Of a stretch of DNA of 64,000 nt, positions 1 to 8,716 are shown piece by piece. Both the position numbers and the translations under genes were made by a program. This DNA comes from an uncultured Alcaligenaceae bacterium (GTDB lineage Bacteria; Pseudomonadota; Gammaproteobacteria; Burkholderiales; Burkholderiaceae_B). The notes under the pieces are model-generated. The model was not told the DNA's origin. It searched no databases and worked only from the letters and a program-made list of their open reading frames with translations. Numbering within the stretch: position 1 is the stretch's first letter; each line of letters starts with the position of its first letter. The stretch covers positions 43,670 to 107,669 of the forward strand of contig CALEQZ010000006.1 in the NCBI GenBank assembly GCA_937908115.1, written 5' to 3'.

Positions 1-2
1 AA

Positions 3-1394
3 GCCGAGGCCAAGCTGTATGACCTGGTGCTCAAGCGCTTCCTGGCGGTGTTCTTCCCGGCGGCGGAGTACCGGGTCACGACCCGCATCACCGAAGTCAA
101 CGGTCACCACTTCAAGACCGACGGCAAGGTGCTGGTCGCGCCCGGCTGGCTGGAAATCTACGGCCGCGAAGCCCAAGGCGACGACGCCAACCTGGTACCG
201 GTGGTCGAAGGCGAGGCCGTGCGCACCGAGGACGTCGACATCGTCGCACAGGCAACCAAGCCACCGCCCCGCTACACGGAAGCCACGCTGCTGTCGGCCA
301 TGGAAGGCGCGGGCAAGCTCGTCGAGGACGAAGAGTTGCGCGAGGCCATGTCCGAGCGCGGGCTGGGCACGCCCGCCACGCGCGCGGCCATCATCGAAGG
401 GCTGCTCAGCGACGGCTACCTGCGCCGCGAGGGACGCGAGCTCATCCCGACGGCCAAGACGCGCCAGCTGATGACGCTGCTGCACGGCCTGGACGTCACC
501 GAGCTGACCTCGCCTGAGCTGACCGGCGAATGGGAGCACAAGCTCAAGCAGATCGAGCAAGGGGCGCTGGCGCGCGACGCCTTCATGCGCGAAATCGCGC
601 AGATGACCCAGATCATCGTCAAGCGGGCCAAGGAATATGACCGCGACACGGTGCCTGGCGACTACGTCACCCTGTCCACTCCCTGCCCGAAATGCGGCGG
701 CGTCGTCAAGGAAAACTACCGGCGCTATGCCTGCACGCAGTGCGACTTTTCCATCGGCAAGCACCCGGGCGGCCGCACCTTCGAGCCACAGGAGGTCGAA
801 GAGCTGTTGGCCAAGCGCGAGCTGGGTCCGCTGTCGGGGTTCGTCAGCAAAATGGGCCGGCCCTTTGCCGCCATCCTGCGCATCGACGACGAGTACAAGC
901 TGCAGTTCGACTTCGGCCAGAACGATGACGAGCCCGACGAACCCGTGGACTTTTCCGGCCATACGCCGGTAGGCCCCTGCCCCAAGTGCAGCGGGCGGGT
1001 GTTCGAATACGGCATGAGCTACGTCTGCGAAAACGCAGTCAGCGCGGCCAAGACCTGCGACTTCCGCTCCGGCAAGGTGATCCTGCAGCAGGAAGTCTCG
1101 CGCGAGCAGATGGAGAAACTGCTTGCCGAGGGCCGCACCGACCTGCTCGACGGCTTCGTCTCCAGCCGCACCAACCGGAAGTTCAAGGCGTTTTTGGTGC
1201 GACAGCCCGACGGCAAGATCGGCTTCGAATTCGAGCCGCGCGGCGAAAAGCCCGGGCGCAAGACCGCTGCCAAGACGGCAGCCAAAACGGCCGCGAAGAC
1301 GGCGGCCAAATCTGCCACCAAGACGGCATCGAAGACGGCAGCCAAGAAAACCGCCGCGAAAACCGCCAGAAAGACCGCGGCCAAGGCCGGCTAG
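3..1394 (+). CDS. topB: DNA topoisomerase III-type (type IA), 3' part only
   Basis: This is the last 463 residues of a type IA topoisomerase that relaxes or decatenates DNA. The reading frame is open to the window edge, so the Toprim domain and catalytic tyrosine lie upstream. Visible are the family's C-terminal core signatures (RGLGTPATRA and LTSPELTGEWEHKL), then two zinc-ribbon-like modules (CPKCGG...CTQC near 684-750, and CPKCSG...C near 978-1060). It ends in a roughly 45-residue Lys/Thr/Ala tail with four-residue periodicity (1258-1391) that resembles a histone H1-like DNA-binding tail. The TopB call rests on the GTPATRA/TGEWEHKL pattern; TopA is the alternative. An SDR gene follows 65 bp downstream. 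Confidence 0.85.
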   Translation, partial: AEAKLYDLVLKRFLAVFFPAAEYRVTTRITEVNGHHFKTDGKVLVAPGWLEIYGREAQGDDANLVPVVEGEAVRTEDVDIVAQATKPPPRYTEATLLSAMEGAGKLVEDEELREAMSERGLGTPATRAAIIEGLLSDGYLRREGRELIPTAKTRQLMTLLHGLDVTELTSPELTGEWEHKLKQIEQGALARDAFMREIAQMTQIIVKRAKEYDRDTVPGDYVTLSTPCPKCGGVVKENYRRYACTQCDFSIGKHPGGRTFEPQEVEELLAKRELGPLSGFVSKMGRPFAAILRIDDEYKLQFDFGQNDDEPDEPVDFSGHTPVGPCPKCSGRVFEYGMSYVCENAVSAAKTCDFRSGKVILQQEVSREQMEKLLAEGRTDLLDGFVSSRTNRKFKAFLVRQPDGKIGFEFEPRGEKPGRKTAAKTAAKTAAKTAAKSATKTASKTAAKKTAAKTARKTAAKAG

Positions 1395-1459
1395 CGCCAC
1401 GGGCCGCGACCGCCGCGGTATTGCCCAGGCACGTTTCCCCCACCTAGACAGGACGTACC

Positions 1460-2245
1460 ATGCAACTGGAATTGGGCGGCAAGGCCGCCATCGTCACCGG
1501 AGGCAGCCGCGGCATCGGCGCGGCCATCGCCGCGCAGCTCGTGCGCGAAGGCGCCAGCATCTGCCTGGTCGCGAGCGACCCGGCCCGGCTCGAACGCGCG
1601 GCCGCCACCCTGCGCCAGGCCGGCGAGGGCAAGGTCGTCCATTGCGCGGTCGACTTGCGCGACCCTGCGGCCGCGGCCCAGGTCGTCGAGGCCGCTCTCC
1701 GGGAGCTGGGCCGGCTGGACATCCTGGTCAACTGCGCCGGTGCCACCAAGCGGGGCGATTTCTTCGCGCTGTCCGACGCCGACTGGATGGACGGCTTCGC
1801 GCTGAAGTTTCACGGCGCGGTGCGGCTGACGCGCCAGGCCTGGCCGCACCTGCGCGAGGCCGGCGGCGCGGTCCTGAACATCATCGGCGTGGGCGGGCGC
1901 ACGCCGGCGCCAGACTTCACCATCGGCGGCGCGGTCAACGCCGCCTTCATGCATTTCACCAAGGCGATGGCGGCCATCGGCCAGGCCGACGGCGTGCGCG
2001 TCAACGCCATCAACCCGGGCCGCATCGAAACCGACCGGCTGGCCTACAACATCGAGCGCCTGGCCGCCTCGCGCGGCATATCGACCGCCGAGGCCACGGC
2101 CGAGCTGTTGCGCGCCAGCGGCATACGGCGCTTTGGCACGCCCGAGGAAATCGCGGCCGTGGCCGCCTTCATGGTGTCGCCCCGCGCCGCCTATATACAG
2201 GGCACGCTGGTCGACGTCGACGGCGGCGAGACCCGCGGCCTGTAA
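1460..2245 (+). CDS. SDR-family oxidoreductase with atypical active site
   Basis: A 261-aa classical-length short-chain dehydrogenase/reductase. The Rossmann cofactor motif TGGSRGIG is at residues 12-19 and NCAG, the NNAG equivalent, is near residue 90. The C-terminal pattern of the fold (INPGRIETDRL, RFGTPEEIA, VDVDGG) is intact. The usual catalytic Tyr-x-x-x-Lys is missing: the aligned segment reads GGAVNAAFMHFTKA, so Tyr is Gly and Lys is Asn, and the preceding Ser is not evident. The protein may therefore bind NAD(P) without standard SDR catalysis, or use other residues. The ATG follows a GGACGT region. It is convergent with the Bug gene at 2297. The substrate cannot be assigned. Confidence 0.85.
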   Translation: MQLELGGKAAIVTGGSRGIGAAIAAQLVREGASICLVASDPARLERAAATLRQAGEGKVVHCAVDLRDPAAAAQVVEAALRELGRLDILVNCAGATKRGDFFALSDADWMDGFALKFHGAVRLTRQAWPHLREAGGAVLNIIGVGGRTPAPDFTIGGAVNAAFMHFTKAMAAIGQADGVRVNAINPGRIETDRLAYNIERLAASRGISTAEATAELLRASGIRRFGTPEEIAAVAAFMVSPRAAYIQGTLVDVDGGETRGL

Positions 2246-2296
2246 GGCTTGGCACGAGGCAGGCACCCGCACGGGCCGGTGCACGCGCCGGCGCCG

Positions 2297-3289
2297 CTAT
2301 TCCGGACCGATGCCGGCCTGCTCGATGATGGCGCGGTTGTTGTCCGACTCGTTGCGCACCAGCTCGGCGAATTCGGCCGGACTGCCGCCCAGCGGGCTGT
2401 TGCCGCTGTCGGCAAGCCGCTTTTGGAAGTCGGGCCGGGCGAGCACCGCGTTGATTTCCTTGTTCAAGCGCTGCACCACGTCATCGGGCGTGCCCCCGGG
2501 GGCGAAGATGCCGAACACCGACATCAGGTTGGCCTTGGGATAGCCCGCCTCGGCGAAGGTGGGCACATCCGGCAGCGCGTCCACGCGCTTGGGCGCGCCC
2601 ACCGCCAGCGGACGCAGCTTGCCCGCGCGGATGTGCTCGGTGAGCGCCGGCCCAAGGTTGGTCGTCAGCAGCTCGAACTGGCCGGCCAGCGCGTCATTCT
2701 GCTGCTGGCCGCCGCCCTTGTAGGGGATATGGGTGATATCCACGCCGGCGCCGCGCTTGAACTGTTCCAACGTGATGTGGCCGACGCTGGCCACGCCGGA
2801 AGTCGACCAGCGCAACGCCCCTGGCTGCGCCTTGGCCTGCGCGATCGCGTCAGCAAGTGTCTTGCCTGGGAAGGCCGGCGTGCCCAGCAGCGCCACCGGC
2901 GAATACATCACGCCTACCACGGGAACGATGGCTCCCGGCGCGCTATAGCTCACTTGGCGCAGGTGCGGCGTCAGCGTCAGCGGGCTGATCGCAGAAAAAC
3001 CCACCGTATAGCCATCGGGCGCTGCCTTGGAGACGGCTTCCATGCCCACGGAGCCGGCCGCGCCAGCACGGTTTTCGACGATGACCGGCACGCCCAGCGG
3101 CCCGGTCAGCTCGTCGGCCAGCGCGCGCGCGACGATGTCGCTGACCCCGCCCGGCGGATACGCGACGATCAGGCGCAGCGGCTGCGCGGGCCACGGCTGG
3201 GCGGCGGCCGCCACGGCAGGCGCGCACAGCGCAGCGCAAGCGGCGGCCATGCCTGCGAAACGGCGGATCGATGTGAGGAAAGGATTCAT
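2297..3289 (-). CDS. Bug-family (TctC-like) periplasmic solute-binding receptor
   Basis: A 330-aa exported protein. The N-terminus has basic residues (SIRR), a hydrophobic Ala-rich stretch and an AxA cleavage site near residue 30. The mature start has the Bug signature (WPAQPLRLIVAYPPGGVSD), followed by VENRAGAAGSVG and APDGYT. Later family motifs are HIPYKGGG (near residue 190) and LPDVPTFAEAGYP. The family delivers carboxylates to tripartite tricarboxylate transporters, but no TctAB membrane genes are adjacent, as is usual for the many orphan Bug genes of Bordetella. The ligand is unknown. It ends convergently with the SDR gene. Confidence 0.92.
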   Translation of the reverse strand: MNPFLTSIRRFAGMAAACAALCAPAVAAAAQPWPAQPLRLIVAYPPGGVSDIVARALADELTGPLGVPVIVENRAGAAGSVGMEAVSKAAPDGYTVGFSAISPLTLTPHLRQVSYSAPGAIVPVVGVMYSPVALLGTPAFPGKTLADAIAQAKAQPGALRWSTSGVASVGHITLEQFKRGAGVDITHIPYKGGGQQQNDALAGQFELLTTNLGPALTEHIRAGKLRPLAVGAPKRVDALPDVPTFAEAGYPKANLMSVFGIFAPGGTPDDVVQRLNKEINAVLARPDFQKRLADSGNSPLGGSPAEFAELVRNESDNNRAIIEQAGIGPE

Positions 3290-3532
3290 GGTCGTGTCGG
3301 GGAAGTCGTGATGGACAGGAAGCCCGTTCGGCGATGCGCGCCCGGGACCCGCGTCGCGCCTGCCAGCGACGCGACGGCTTGCCAGTGATGCTGCCCGCGC
3401 GATCGGGCATGGCCCGCGGCCGCAACGGATGGCGCATTATGTCGTCGCCGCATGTGCCGGCGCAAGGCACGCGGCCGATATAATGCGACGCAACACGGCG
3501 CGCGCATGGCGCGCCGAGCCTGATGGGCAGCC

Positions 3533-4363
3533 ATGAGCATCCACACCGAAGTCAAACGCATCACCGTGCCGCAGATCACGGCCTGCAAGGGCCAGCGCAA
3601 GATCGTGGCATTGACGGCATACACGAGCTCGATCGCCAGGGTCATCGACGAGCACCTGGATCTGATCCTGACCGGCGATTCCACGGCCATGGTGGGCTAT
3701 GGCCTGCCGGATACATTGACGATCACCGTCGAACAGTTGACCGAGCATGCCGCGGCGGTGGTGCGCGCCACGCGCCGCGCCTGCGTCGTGGTCGACATGC
3801 CTTTCGGCAGCTACCAGGAATCGCCCGCCCAGGCGTTTCGCAACGCGGCCTACATGGTCTCGCGCAGCGGCGCCGCGGCGGTCAAGGTGGAAGGCGGCGC
3901 GGCGCTGGCCGATACCGTGCGCTTTTTGGTCGACCGCGGGATTCCCGTGTTGGCGCACGTCGGCCTGATGCCGCAGTACGTCAACACCATGGGGGGTTTT
4001 CGCGCCCAGGGCATGGACGAAGCCTCGGCCGAACGCATCGTCGCCGACGCGCGCGCGCACGAGCAGGCCGGCGCCTTCGCCATCGTGCTCGAAGGGCTTG
4101 CCGAGCCCGTCGCGGCGCGCATCACCGCCGAATTGTCCATCCCCACCATCGGCATCGGCGCCTCGCCTGCCTGCGACGGCCAGATCCTGGTGACCGAAGA
4201 CATCTTGGGATTGACGCCACGCGCGCCGCGTTTCGCCAAGCGCTACGCCAACCTGTCCGAAGTCATCGGCCAGGCCGTGCAGCGCTATGCCGACGAGGTG
4301 CGCAACGGCGCCTTCCCCGAGCCCATGCACTGCTTCGGCACCGCCAAGGCGCCCCGCCCATGA
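3533..4363 (+). CDS. panB: 3-methyl-2-oxobutanoate hydroxymethyltransferase (PanB-like)
   Basis: A 276-aa (beta/alpha)8 enzyme expected to transfer a hydroxymethyl group from 5,10-methylene-THF to alpha-ketoisovalerate in pantothenate synthesis. Conserved features are ALTAYTSSIARVID, the metal-binding TGDST, VKVEGG (catalytic region), HVGLMPQ, IPTIGIGAS and DGQILV. Several are diverged from E. coli PanB (for example TGDSTAMVGYG rather than GDSLGMVVQG), so it may be a second paralogue. No panC is adjacent. Its stop codon overlaps the start of the SET-domain gene (ATGA), implying translational coupling. Confidence 0.85.
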   Translation: MSIHTEVKRITVPQITACKGQRKIVALTAYTSSIARVIDEHLDLILTGDSTAMVGYGLPDTLTITVEQLTEHAAAVVRATRRACVVVDMPFGSYQESPAQAFRNAAYMVSRSGAAAVKVEGGAALADTVRFLVDRGIPVLAHVGLMPQYVNTMGGFRAQGMDEASAERIVADARAHEQAGAFAIVLEGLAEPVAARITAELSIPTIGIGASPACDGQILVTEDILGLTPRAPRFAKRYANLSEVIGQAVQRYADEVRNGAFPEPMHCFGTAKAPRP

Positions 4364-4890
4364 GCCGCGAAGCATCCAAGAAGGCCGCCAATGCGGCAGC
4401 GCTGGTCTGGCACGTCGTGCGGCGCTCCAAGGTGCACGGCACCGGTGTATTCGCCGCGCGCAACATCCCGGCCGGCACGCGCATCCTGGAATACGGCGGC
4501 AAGCGGATCAGCCCCGAGGAGGCCGACCGCCGCCACCCGGCCAACCCGGACGATCCCTTCCACACCTTTTTCTTCGCGCTCAGCTCCGGACGCATCATCG
4601 ACGGCGGCGACCAAGGCAACGACGCGCGCTGGATCAACCATAGCTGCGAGCCCAACTGCGAGGCGCAGGAGGGCCGCCATGGCAAGCGCGTCTACATCGT
4701 AGCCCTGCGCGACATCAAGCGCGGCGAGGAACTGAACTACGACTACGGCCTGGTCATCGACGGCAGGATCACCCGCAAGCTCAAGGAGCAGTACAAGTGC
4801 CTGTGCGGCTCGGCCAAATGCCGGGGAACGATGCTGGCCCTGCCGCCCAAGAAGAAAAAGACAAAGGACAAGGCCGCCAAGGCCGGCTAG
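4360..4890 (+). CDS. SET-domain protein lysine methyltransferase-like
   Basis: A 176-aa protein made almost only of a SET domain with a post-SET module. Seen in order: a GTGVFAARNIPAGTRILEYGG start (residues ~27-48), the SAM/active-site signature RWINHSCEPNCE (~90-101), GEELNYDYG (~124-132) and a cysteine post-SET zinc motif CLCGSAKCRG (~147-156). A Lys/Ala tail follows. The residues needed for SAM binding and lysine methylation in eukaryotic SET enzymes are present, so activity is plausible. The target protein is unknown. The start is set by the four-base overlap with panB. Confidence 0.9.
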   Translation: MSREASKKAANAAALVWHVVRRSKVHGTGVFAARNIPAGTRILEYGGKRISPEEADRRHPANPDDPFHTFFFALSSGRIIDGGDQGNDARWINHSCEPNCEAQEGRHGKRVYIVALRDIKRGEELNYDYGLVIDGRITRKLKEQYKCLCGSAKCRGTMLALPPKKKKTKDKAAKAG

Positions 4891-4978
4891 CTGCGCGGCT
4901 GCGGTGCGCGTTCGCCGCCGCTCGTGCTACGGTTTGGCCGGCAGCCTTGGCCGGCCTTTGGATTTGCACCGTCCAGTC

Positions 4979-5275
4979 ATGAAAAAGCAAAGCGCAGATT
5001 CCCCTCTCGAAACGCTGTCGGTACGCGTCACCGGCAAAGTGCAGGGCGTGGGCTACCGCGCCTCGGCAGTGCGCCAGGCGCACATGCTCGGCATAGGCGG
5101 TTGGGTGCGCAACGCATCCGACGGCTCGGTCGAGGCGCTGCTGCAGGGCAGCCCTGACGCCATCGACCGCATGCTGCAGTGGATGCGCCAGGGGCCGCCC
5201 GCCGCACGCGTGACCGACGTCCTGCACGAGACGATCCGCGACGAACGGCGCTACGACCGGTTCGAGCAGCATTGA
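4979..5275 (+). CDS. acyP: Acylphosphatase
   Basis: A 98-aa protein of normal acylphosphatase size that hydrolyses acyl phosphates in the cytosol. The phosphate-binding loop GKVQGVGYR (residues ~19-27, with the catalytic Arg) and the catalytic Asn region GWVRNASDGSVEALLQG (~41-57) are intact. The ATG at 4979 puts the motif at the expected distance. It follows the SET gene by 88 bp and is convergent with the ABC permease at 5331. Confidence 0.95.
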   Translation: MKKQSADSPLETLSVRVTGKVQGVGYRASAVRQAHMLGIGGWVRNASDGSVEALLQGSPDAIDRMLQWMRQGPPAARVTDVLHETIRDERRYDRFEQH

Positions 5276-5330
5276 CGCGGCAGGGCGGCCGGGCTGGCGC
5301 CGCGGCCATGCAAAGCGCCCATGCCACGGA

Positions 5331-6092
5331 TCACGCCTTGAGGTGATAGCCGGTACGGAAGATCCACCAGATCGCACCCATGCACAGCGCCAGGAAAACC
5401 ACCGTCATGCCCAGGCTGATGCCGACATTGATGTCGGCCATGCCGTAGAAGCTCCAGCGAAATCCGCTGACCAGGTACACCACCGGGTTGAACAGCGTCA
5501 CTTGCTGCCAGAAAGGCGGCAGCATGTTGATGGAATAGAAGCTGCCGCCAAGGAAGGTCAGCGGCGTGATGATCATCATGGGCACGATTTGCAGTTTTTC
5601 GAAGCCGGTCGCCCAGATGCCCAGCACGAAGCCGAACATGCTGAAGGTCACGGCCGTCAGCAACAAGAACCCCGCCATCCAGAACGGGTGCTCGATGTGG
5701 AAGGGGATGAACACGCGCGCGGTCGCCAGGATGATGAGCCCCAGCACCACCGACTTGGTGGCCGCCGCCCCGACGTAGCCGATGACGATCTCGACCCAGG
5801 AAACCGGCGCGGACAGGACTTCGTAGATCGTGCCGGCATACTTGGGCATGTAGATGCCGAACGAGGCGTTGGAGATGCTTTCGGTCATCAACGAAAGCAT
5901 CAGCAGCCCGGGGATGATAAAGGCCCCGTATGCCACGCCGTCGATCTCGCCCACGCGCGAGCCGATGGCTGAACCGAAGACGACGAAGTACAGCGAGGTC
6001 GATATCACCGGCGAGGCAATACTCTGCACCAGGGTGCGCAGCGTGCGCGCCAGCTCGAAACGGTAGATTGCGCGAATGGCGTGGAAATTCAT
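5331..6092 (-). CDS. ABC-2 type transporter permease
   Basis: A 253-aa integral membrane protein with about six hydrophobic segments and ABC-2 family features (IARTLRTLVQS-like N-terminus, GLLMLSLMTESISNASFGIYMPKYAGTIYEVLSAPVSW, and a late FNPVVYLVSGFRWSFYG). This is the NodJ/YadH-like export permease class. The start ATG overlaps the stop of the upstream ATPase gene (ATGA), so the two form one exporter. The substrate is not predictable; drugs, lipids or polysaccharides are all known for the family. Confidence 0.92.
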   Translation of the reverse strand: MNFHAIRAIYRFELARTLRTLVQSIASPVISTSLYFVVFGSAIGSRVGEIDGVAYGAFIIPGLLMLSLMTESISNASFGIYMPKYAGTIYEVLSAPVSWVEIVIGYVGAAATKSVVLGLIILATARVFIPFHIEHPFWMAGFLLLTAVTFSMFGFVLGIWATGFEKLQIVPMMIITPLTFLGGSFYSINMLPPFWQQVTLFNPVVYLVSGFRWSFYGMADINVGISLGMTVVFLALCMGAIWWIFRTGYHLKA

Positions 6093-7015
6093 GGCTGGCC
6101 CCTGACCAGGCTAACGAAGATTTCCTCCAGCGAGCTCTGGCTGGAGTGCAGGTCCTTGAACTCTATGCCGCGCGCCTGCAGGCTGCGCAGCAGTTCGGCG
6201 ATGCCGGTGTCGTGCGACTGCGCGTCGAAGGTATAGACGATCTCGGTGCCATCGGCCGACAGTTCCAGCTTGTAGGCGTCCAATCCCGGCGGCACCGCCG
6301 ACAGCGGCTGCTGCAGGGACAGCGTCAGCTGCTTTTTGCCGAGCTTGCGCATCAGCGTGCGCTTGTCTTCGACCAGGACGATCTCGCCGTGGTTGATGAT
6401 GCCGATCCGGTCGGCCATCTCCTCGGCTTCCTCGATATAGTGGGTAGTCAGGATGATGGTCACGCCCCGCTCCCGCAGTCCGCGCACCATTTCCCACATG
6501 TCGCGGCGCAACTCCACGTCCACGCCGGCAGTCGGCTCGTCCAGGAACAGGATTTCGGGCTCGTGCGACAGCGCCTTGGCAATCAGCACGCGCCGCTTCA
6601 TGCCGCCGGACAGCGCCATCACCTTGGTGTCCCTTTTGTCCCAAAGCGACAGCGTACGCAGGACGTTCTCGATGTGGGCCGGATCGGGTGGCAGCCCGAA
6701 CAGGCCGCGGCTGAAGGTGACCGTAGCCCGCACGGTTTCGAACATGTCGGTGAACAGTTCCTGCGGGACCAAGCCGATCTTGCGCCGCGCCGCGCGATAG
6801 TCGCGCACCACGTCGTGGCCGGCGGCGAGCACCGTGCCTTCGCTGGGCGTGACCAACCCGCAAATGATGCTGATCAAGGTCGTCTTGCCCGCGCCGTTAG
6901 GCCCGAGCAGGGCGAAGATCTCGCCCTTGCGGATGTCCAGGTTGACGCCCTTGAGCGCCTGGAAGCCGCTGGCGTAGGTTTTCTTGAGGTTTCTTACTGA
7001 AATGACTGGCTGCAC
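6089..7015 (-). CDS. ABC-2 exporter ATP-binding protein
   Basis: A 308-aa ATPase. Walker A GPNGAGKTTL is near residue 40, the Q-loop region (LVPQELFTDMFETV) follows, then the signature LSGGMKRRVLIAKAL, Walker B EILFLDEPTAGVD and the switch His (TTHYIEEAEEM). The GTG at 7015 is chosen because GGAGGG lies just upstream and residues 2-10 begin the conserved ISVRNLKKTY strand; the frame stays open further upstream but without coding character. The C-terminal ~70 residues match the DUF4162-like extension of this subfamily. It is coupled to the permease by a 4-bp overlap. Confidence 0.92.
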   Translation of the reverse strand: MQPVISVRNLKKTYASGFQALKGVNLDIRKGEIFALLGPNGAGKTTLISIICGLVTPSEGTVLAAGHDVVRDYRAARRKIGLVPQELFTDMFETVRATVTFSRGLFGLPPDPAHIENVLRTLSLWDKRDTKVMALSGGMKRRVLIAKALSHEPEILFLDEPTAGVDVELRRDMWEMVRGLRERGVTIILTTHYIEEAEEMADRIGIINHGEIVLVEDKRTLMRKLGKKQLTLSLQQPLSAVPPGLDAYKLELSADGTEIVYTFDAQSHDTGIAELLRSLQARGIEFKDLHSSQSSLEEIFVSLVRGQP

Positions 7016-7228
7016 GCGCCCTCCTTGTGCGGCTTGGCGCCGCGCGCGGGTTTGCGCGCCGGCGCGCCCGCGGCGCTCTTGGCGCGGCGGGCATCCGGGC
7101 ATAAGCATAGACGCGGGCGGCCCTGGCGCCGCAAATAGCCCCTTGGCGACGGGGTAAATCGCCGGTCGGCCACGCGGGCCTACACTAGCGCCTTTGCCCA
7201 TGCCCGCCTCCCCGCACGCCAGCCAGCG

Positions 7229-7564
7229 ATGGAACAGACCGAACTGAACGACGGCACCGCCGACCGCTTTTTGCTCGATGCGCCCGGCACGTCGCTGCTG
7301 GTCTTTCATAGCCGGACCTGCGCCGACTGCCGGCTGGCGCGCGAGCGGCTGCCGCGCATGCGACTGCCCGTCGAGCGCCTGTGCTGGATCGACGCCGGGG
7401 ACAACGGCGGACTGGTCCAGCGCTACGAGGTGTTTCACCTGCCTGCGCTATTCGTCGTGCGCGACGGCGTGTTCTACGGCCCCGTGCACGCCCGGCTGGA
7501 CGAATGGGACATCCGCCGCCAGTTGGCGCTGGCGCTGAGCAATCACCCGGCCGAACTGCCGTAG
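7229..7564 (+). CDS. Small thioredoxin-fold protein (CxxC)
   Basis: A 111-aa cytosolic protein with LLVFHSRTCADCRLARERLP near residues 23-42, a CxxC dithiol (Cys-Ala-Asp-Cys) after a beta strand, and a later V-F-H-L-P-A-L-F-V-V segment supplying the cis-Pro of the thioredoxin fold. There is no signal peptide. The likely role is thiol-disulfide exchange or a redox-responsive fold, but the partner is unknown. It is divergent from the ABC exporter and convergent with the LysR gene. Confidence 0.75.
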   Translation: MEQTELNDGTADRFLLDAPGTSLLVFHSRTCADCRLARERLPRMRLPVERLCWIDAGDNGGLVQRYEVFHLPALFVVRDGVFYGPVHARLDEWDIRRQLALALSNHPAELP

Positions 7565-7669
7565 CCGGTGCAGCGGCGGTGCGTCGCACGCGCGCGGCGC
7601 ACCGCCATGCGGGCCTGCCATCGCCTGCCGGCCAGTCGCCGTGCATGGGCGGCACGCAGCTCGGCCCGG

Positions 7670-8566
7670 CTACACCAAGTGCGGCCGCAGGACGTCCTCG
7701 AGCCACTCCATGAACGCGCGGACCCGCGCCGGCACGCGCCGGTCAGCATAGAGCAGCGTCAGCGGCAGGGGAGCAGGCCGGTGCCGGGGCAGCACCTCGA
7801 CCAGCTCGCCGCGCGCCACATACTTGGCCGCGCCCAGGCGCGGCGCCTGGATGATCCCCAGCCCGGCCAGGCAAGCGGCCAGGTAAGCGTCCGCATTGTT
7901 GACCGTCAGCACGCCGGGCATGTCCAGCCGGCGGACCCGGCCGTTTTCGTGGCATTCCCAGCCGACCGGCCGCGCGCCCAGCACGCTCGCATAGTGCACC
8001 AAGCGGTGGCGCGGCAGGTCGTCTAGGCTGCGCGGCTCGCCGTGGCGCGCCAGGTAGGCGGGGCTGGCGTAATTGTGCTGAGGCAGGCCGCCGAGCAGCC
8101 GGCCCACCAGCGAGGAATCGCGGGCGCCGCCGGCGCGCACCACGCAGTCGAAGCCTTCGCGCACCACGTCGACCAGCCGGTCGGTGCTGCTCAGCTCCAC
8201 GGTCAGCCCGGGGTGCGCGTCCAGGAACTCGGGCAGGCGCGGCAGCACCACCTCCCGGGCCACGCCCGAGGACATGTCCACGCGCAGCCGGCCGGACAGC
8301 GCCGCCGGACTGCGGCGGAACAGGCTTTGCAGGCTTTCCATGTCGGCCAGCAGCTGGCGGCCCCGTTCATAGGCCGCCTCGCCTTCCTGGGTCAGGCGCA
8401 CCTGCCGCGTCGTCCGCTGCAACAGCCGCGCGCCCAGCTGGGCCTCCAGCTGCTGGACGGCCTTGGAAACGGTGGCGCGCGGCATGTTCAGCGCCAGCGC
8501 CGCGCGGCTGAAGCTGGCCAGTTCGGCGACCTTGACGAAGACCTGCAGCGCATCGAGCCGGTTCAC
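7670..8566 (-). CDS. LysR-family transcriptional regulator
   Basis: A 298-aa LTTR. The N-terminal winged helix (MNRLDALQVFVKVAELASF; SRAALALNMPRATVSKAVQQLEAQLG) is followed by an effector domain of normal length. The start is GTG with GGGGGTGA immediately upstream. It is divergently transcribed from the SDR at 8717 across 150 bp, the usual arrangement for an LTTR controlling its neighbour. The effector is unknown. Confidence 0.95.
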   Translation of the reverse strand: MNRLDALQVFVKVAELASFSRAALALNMPRATVSKAVQQLEAQLGARLLQRTTRQVRLTQEGEAAYERGRQLLADMESLQSLFRRSPAALSGRLRVDMSSGVAREVVLPRLPEFLDAHPGLTVELSSTDRLVDVVREGFDCVVRAGGARDSSLVGRLLGGLPQHNYASPAYLARHGEPRSLDDLPRHRLVHYASVLGARPVGWECHENGRVRRLDMPGVLTVNNADAYLAACLAGLGIIQAPRLGAAKYVARGELVEVLPRHRPAPLPLTLLYADRRVPARVRAFMEWLEDVLRPHLV

Positions 8567-8716
8567 GCGTCACCCCCATGACCCGCGCCGGGCCAATTGT
8601 CCATAAAACAACAACAGTGTAGTGGCAAGAAGTTGATTTATTGCCGATTGATACACCAATAGACTGCCCTGCATGGAAGCCGATGCCCGGCGTCCGCCAC
8701 TTGAAGGAATTCCGCC

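Noticed and set aside
1258..1391. Short tandem repeat as possible CRISPR or satellite
   Set aside because: The periodicity is codon-phased inside topB and encodes its Lys/Ala tail.
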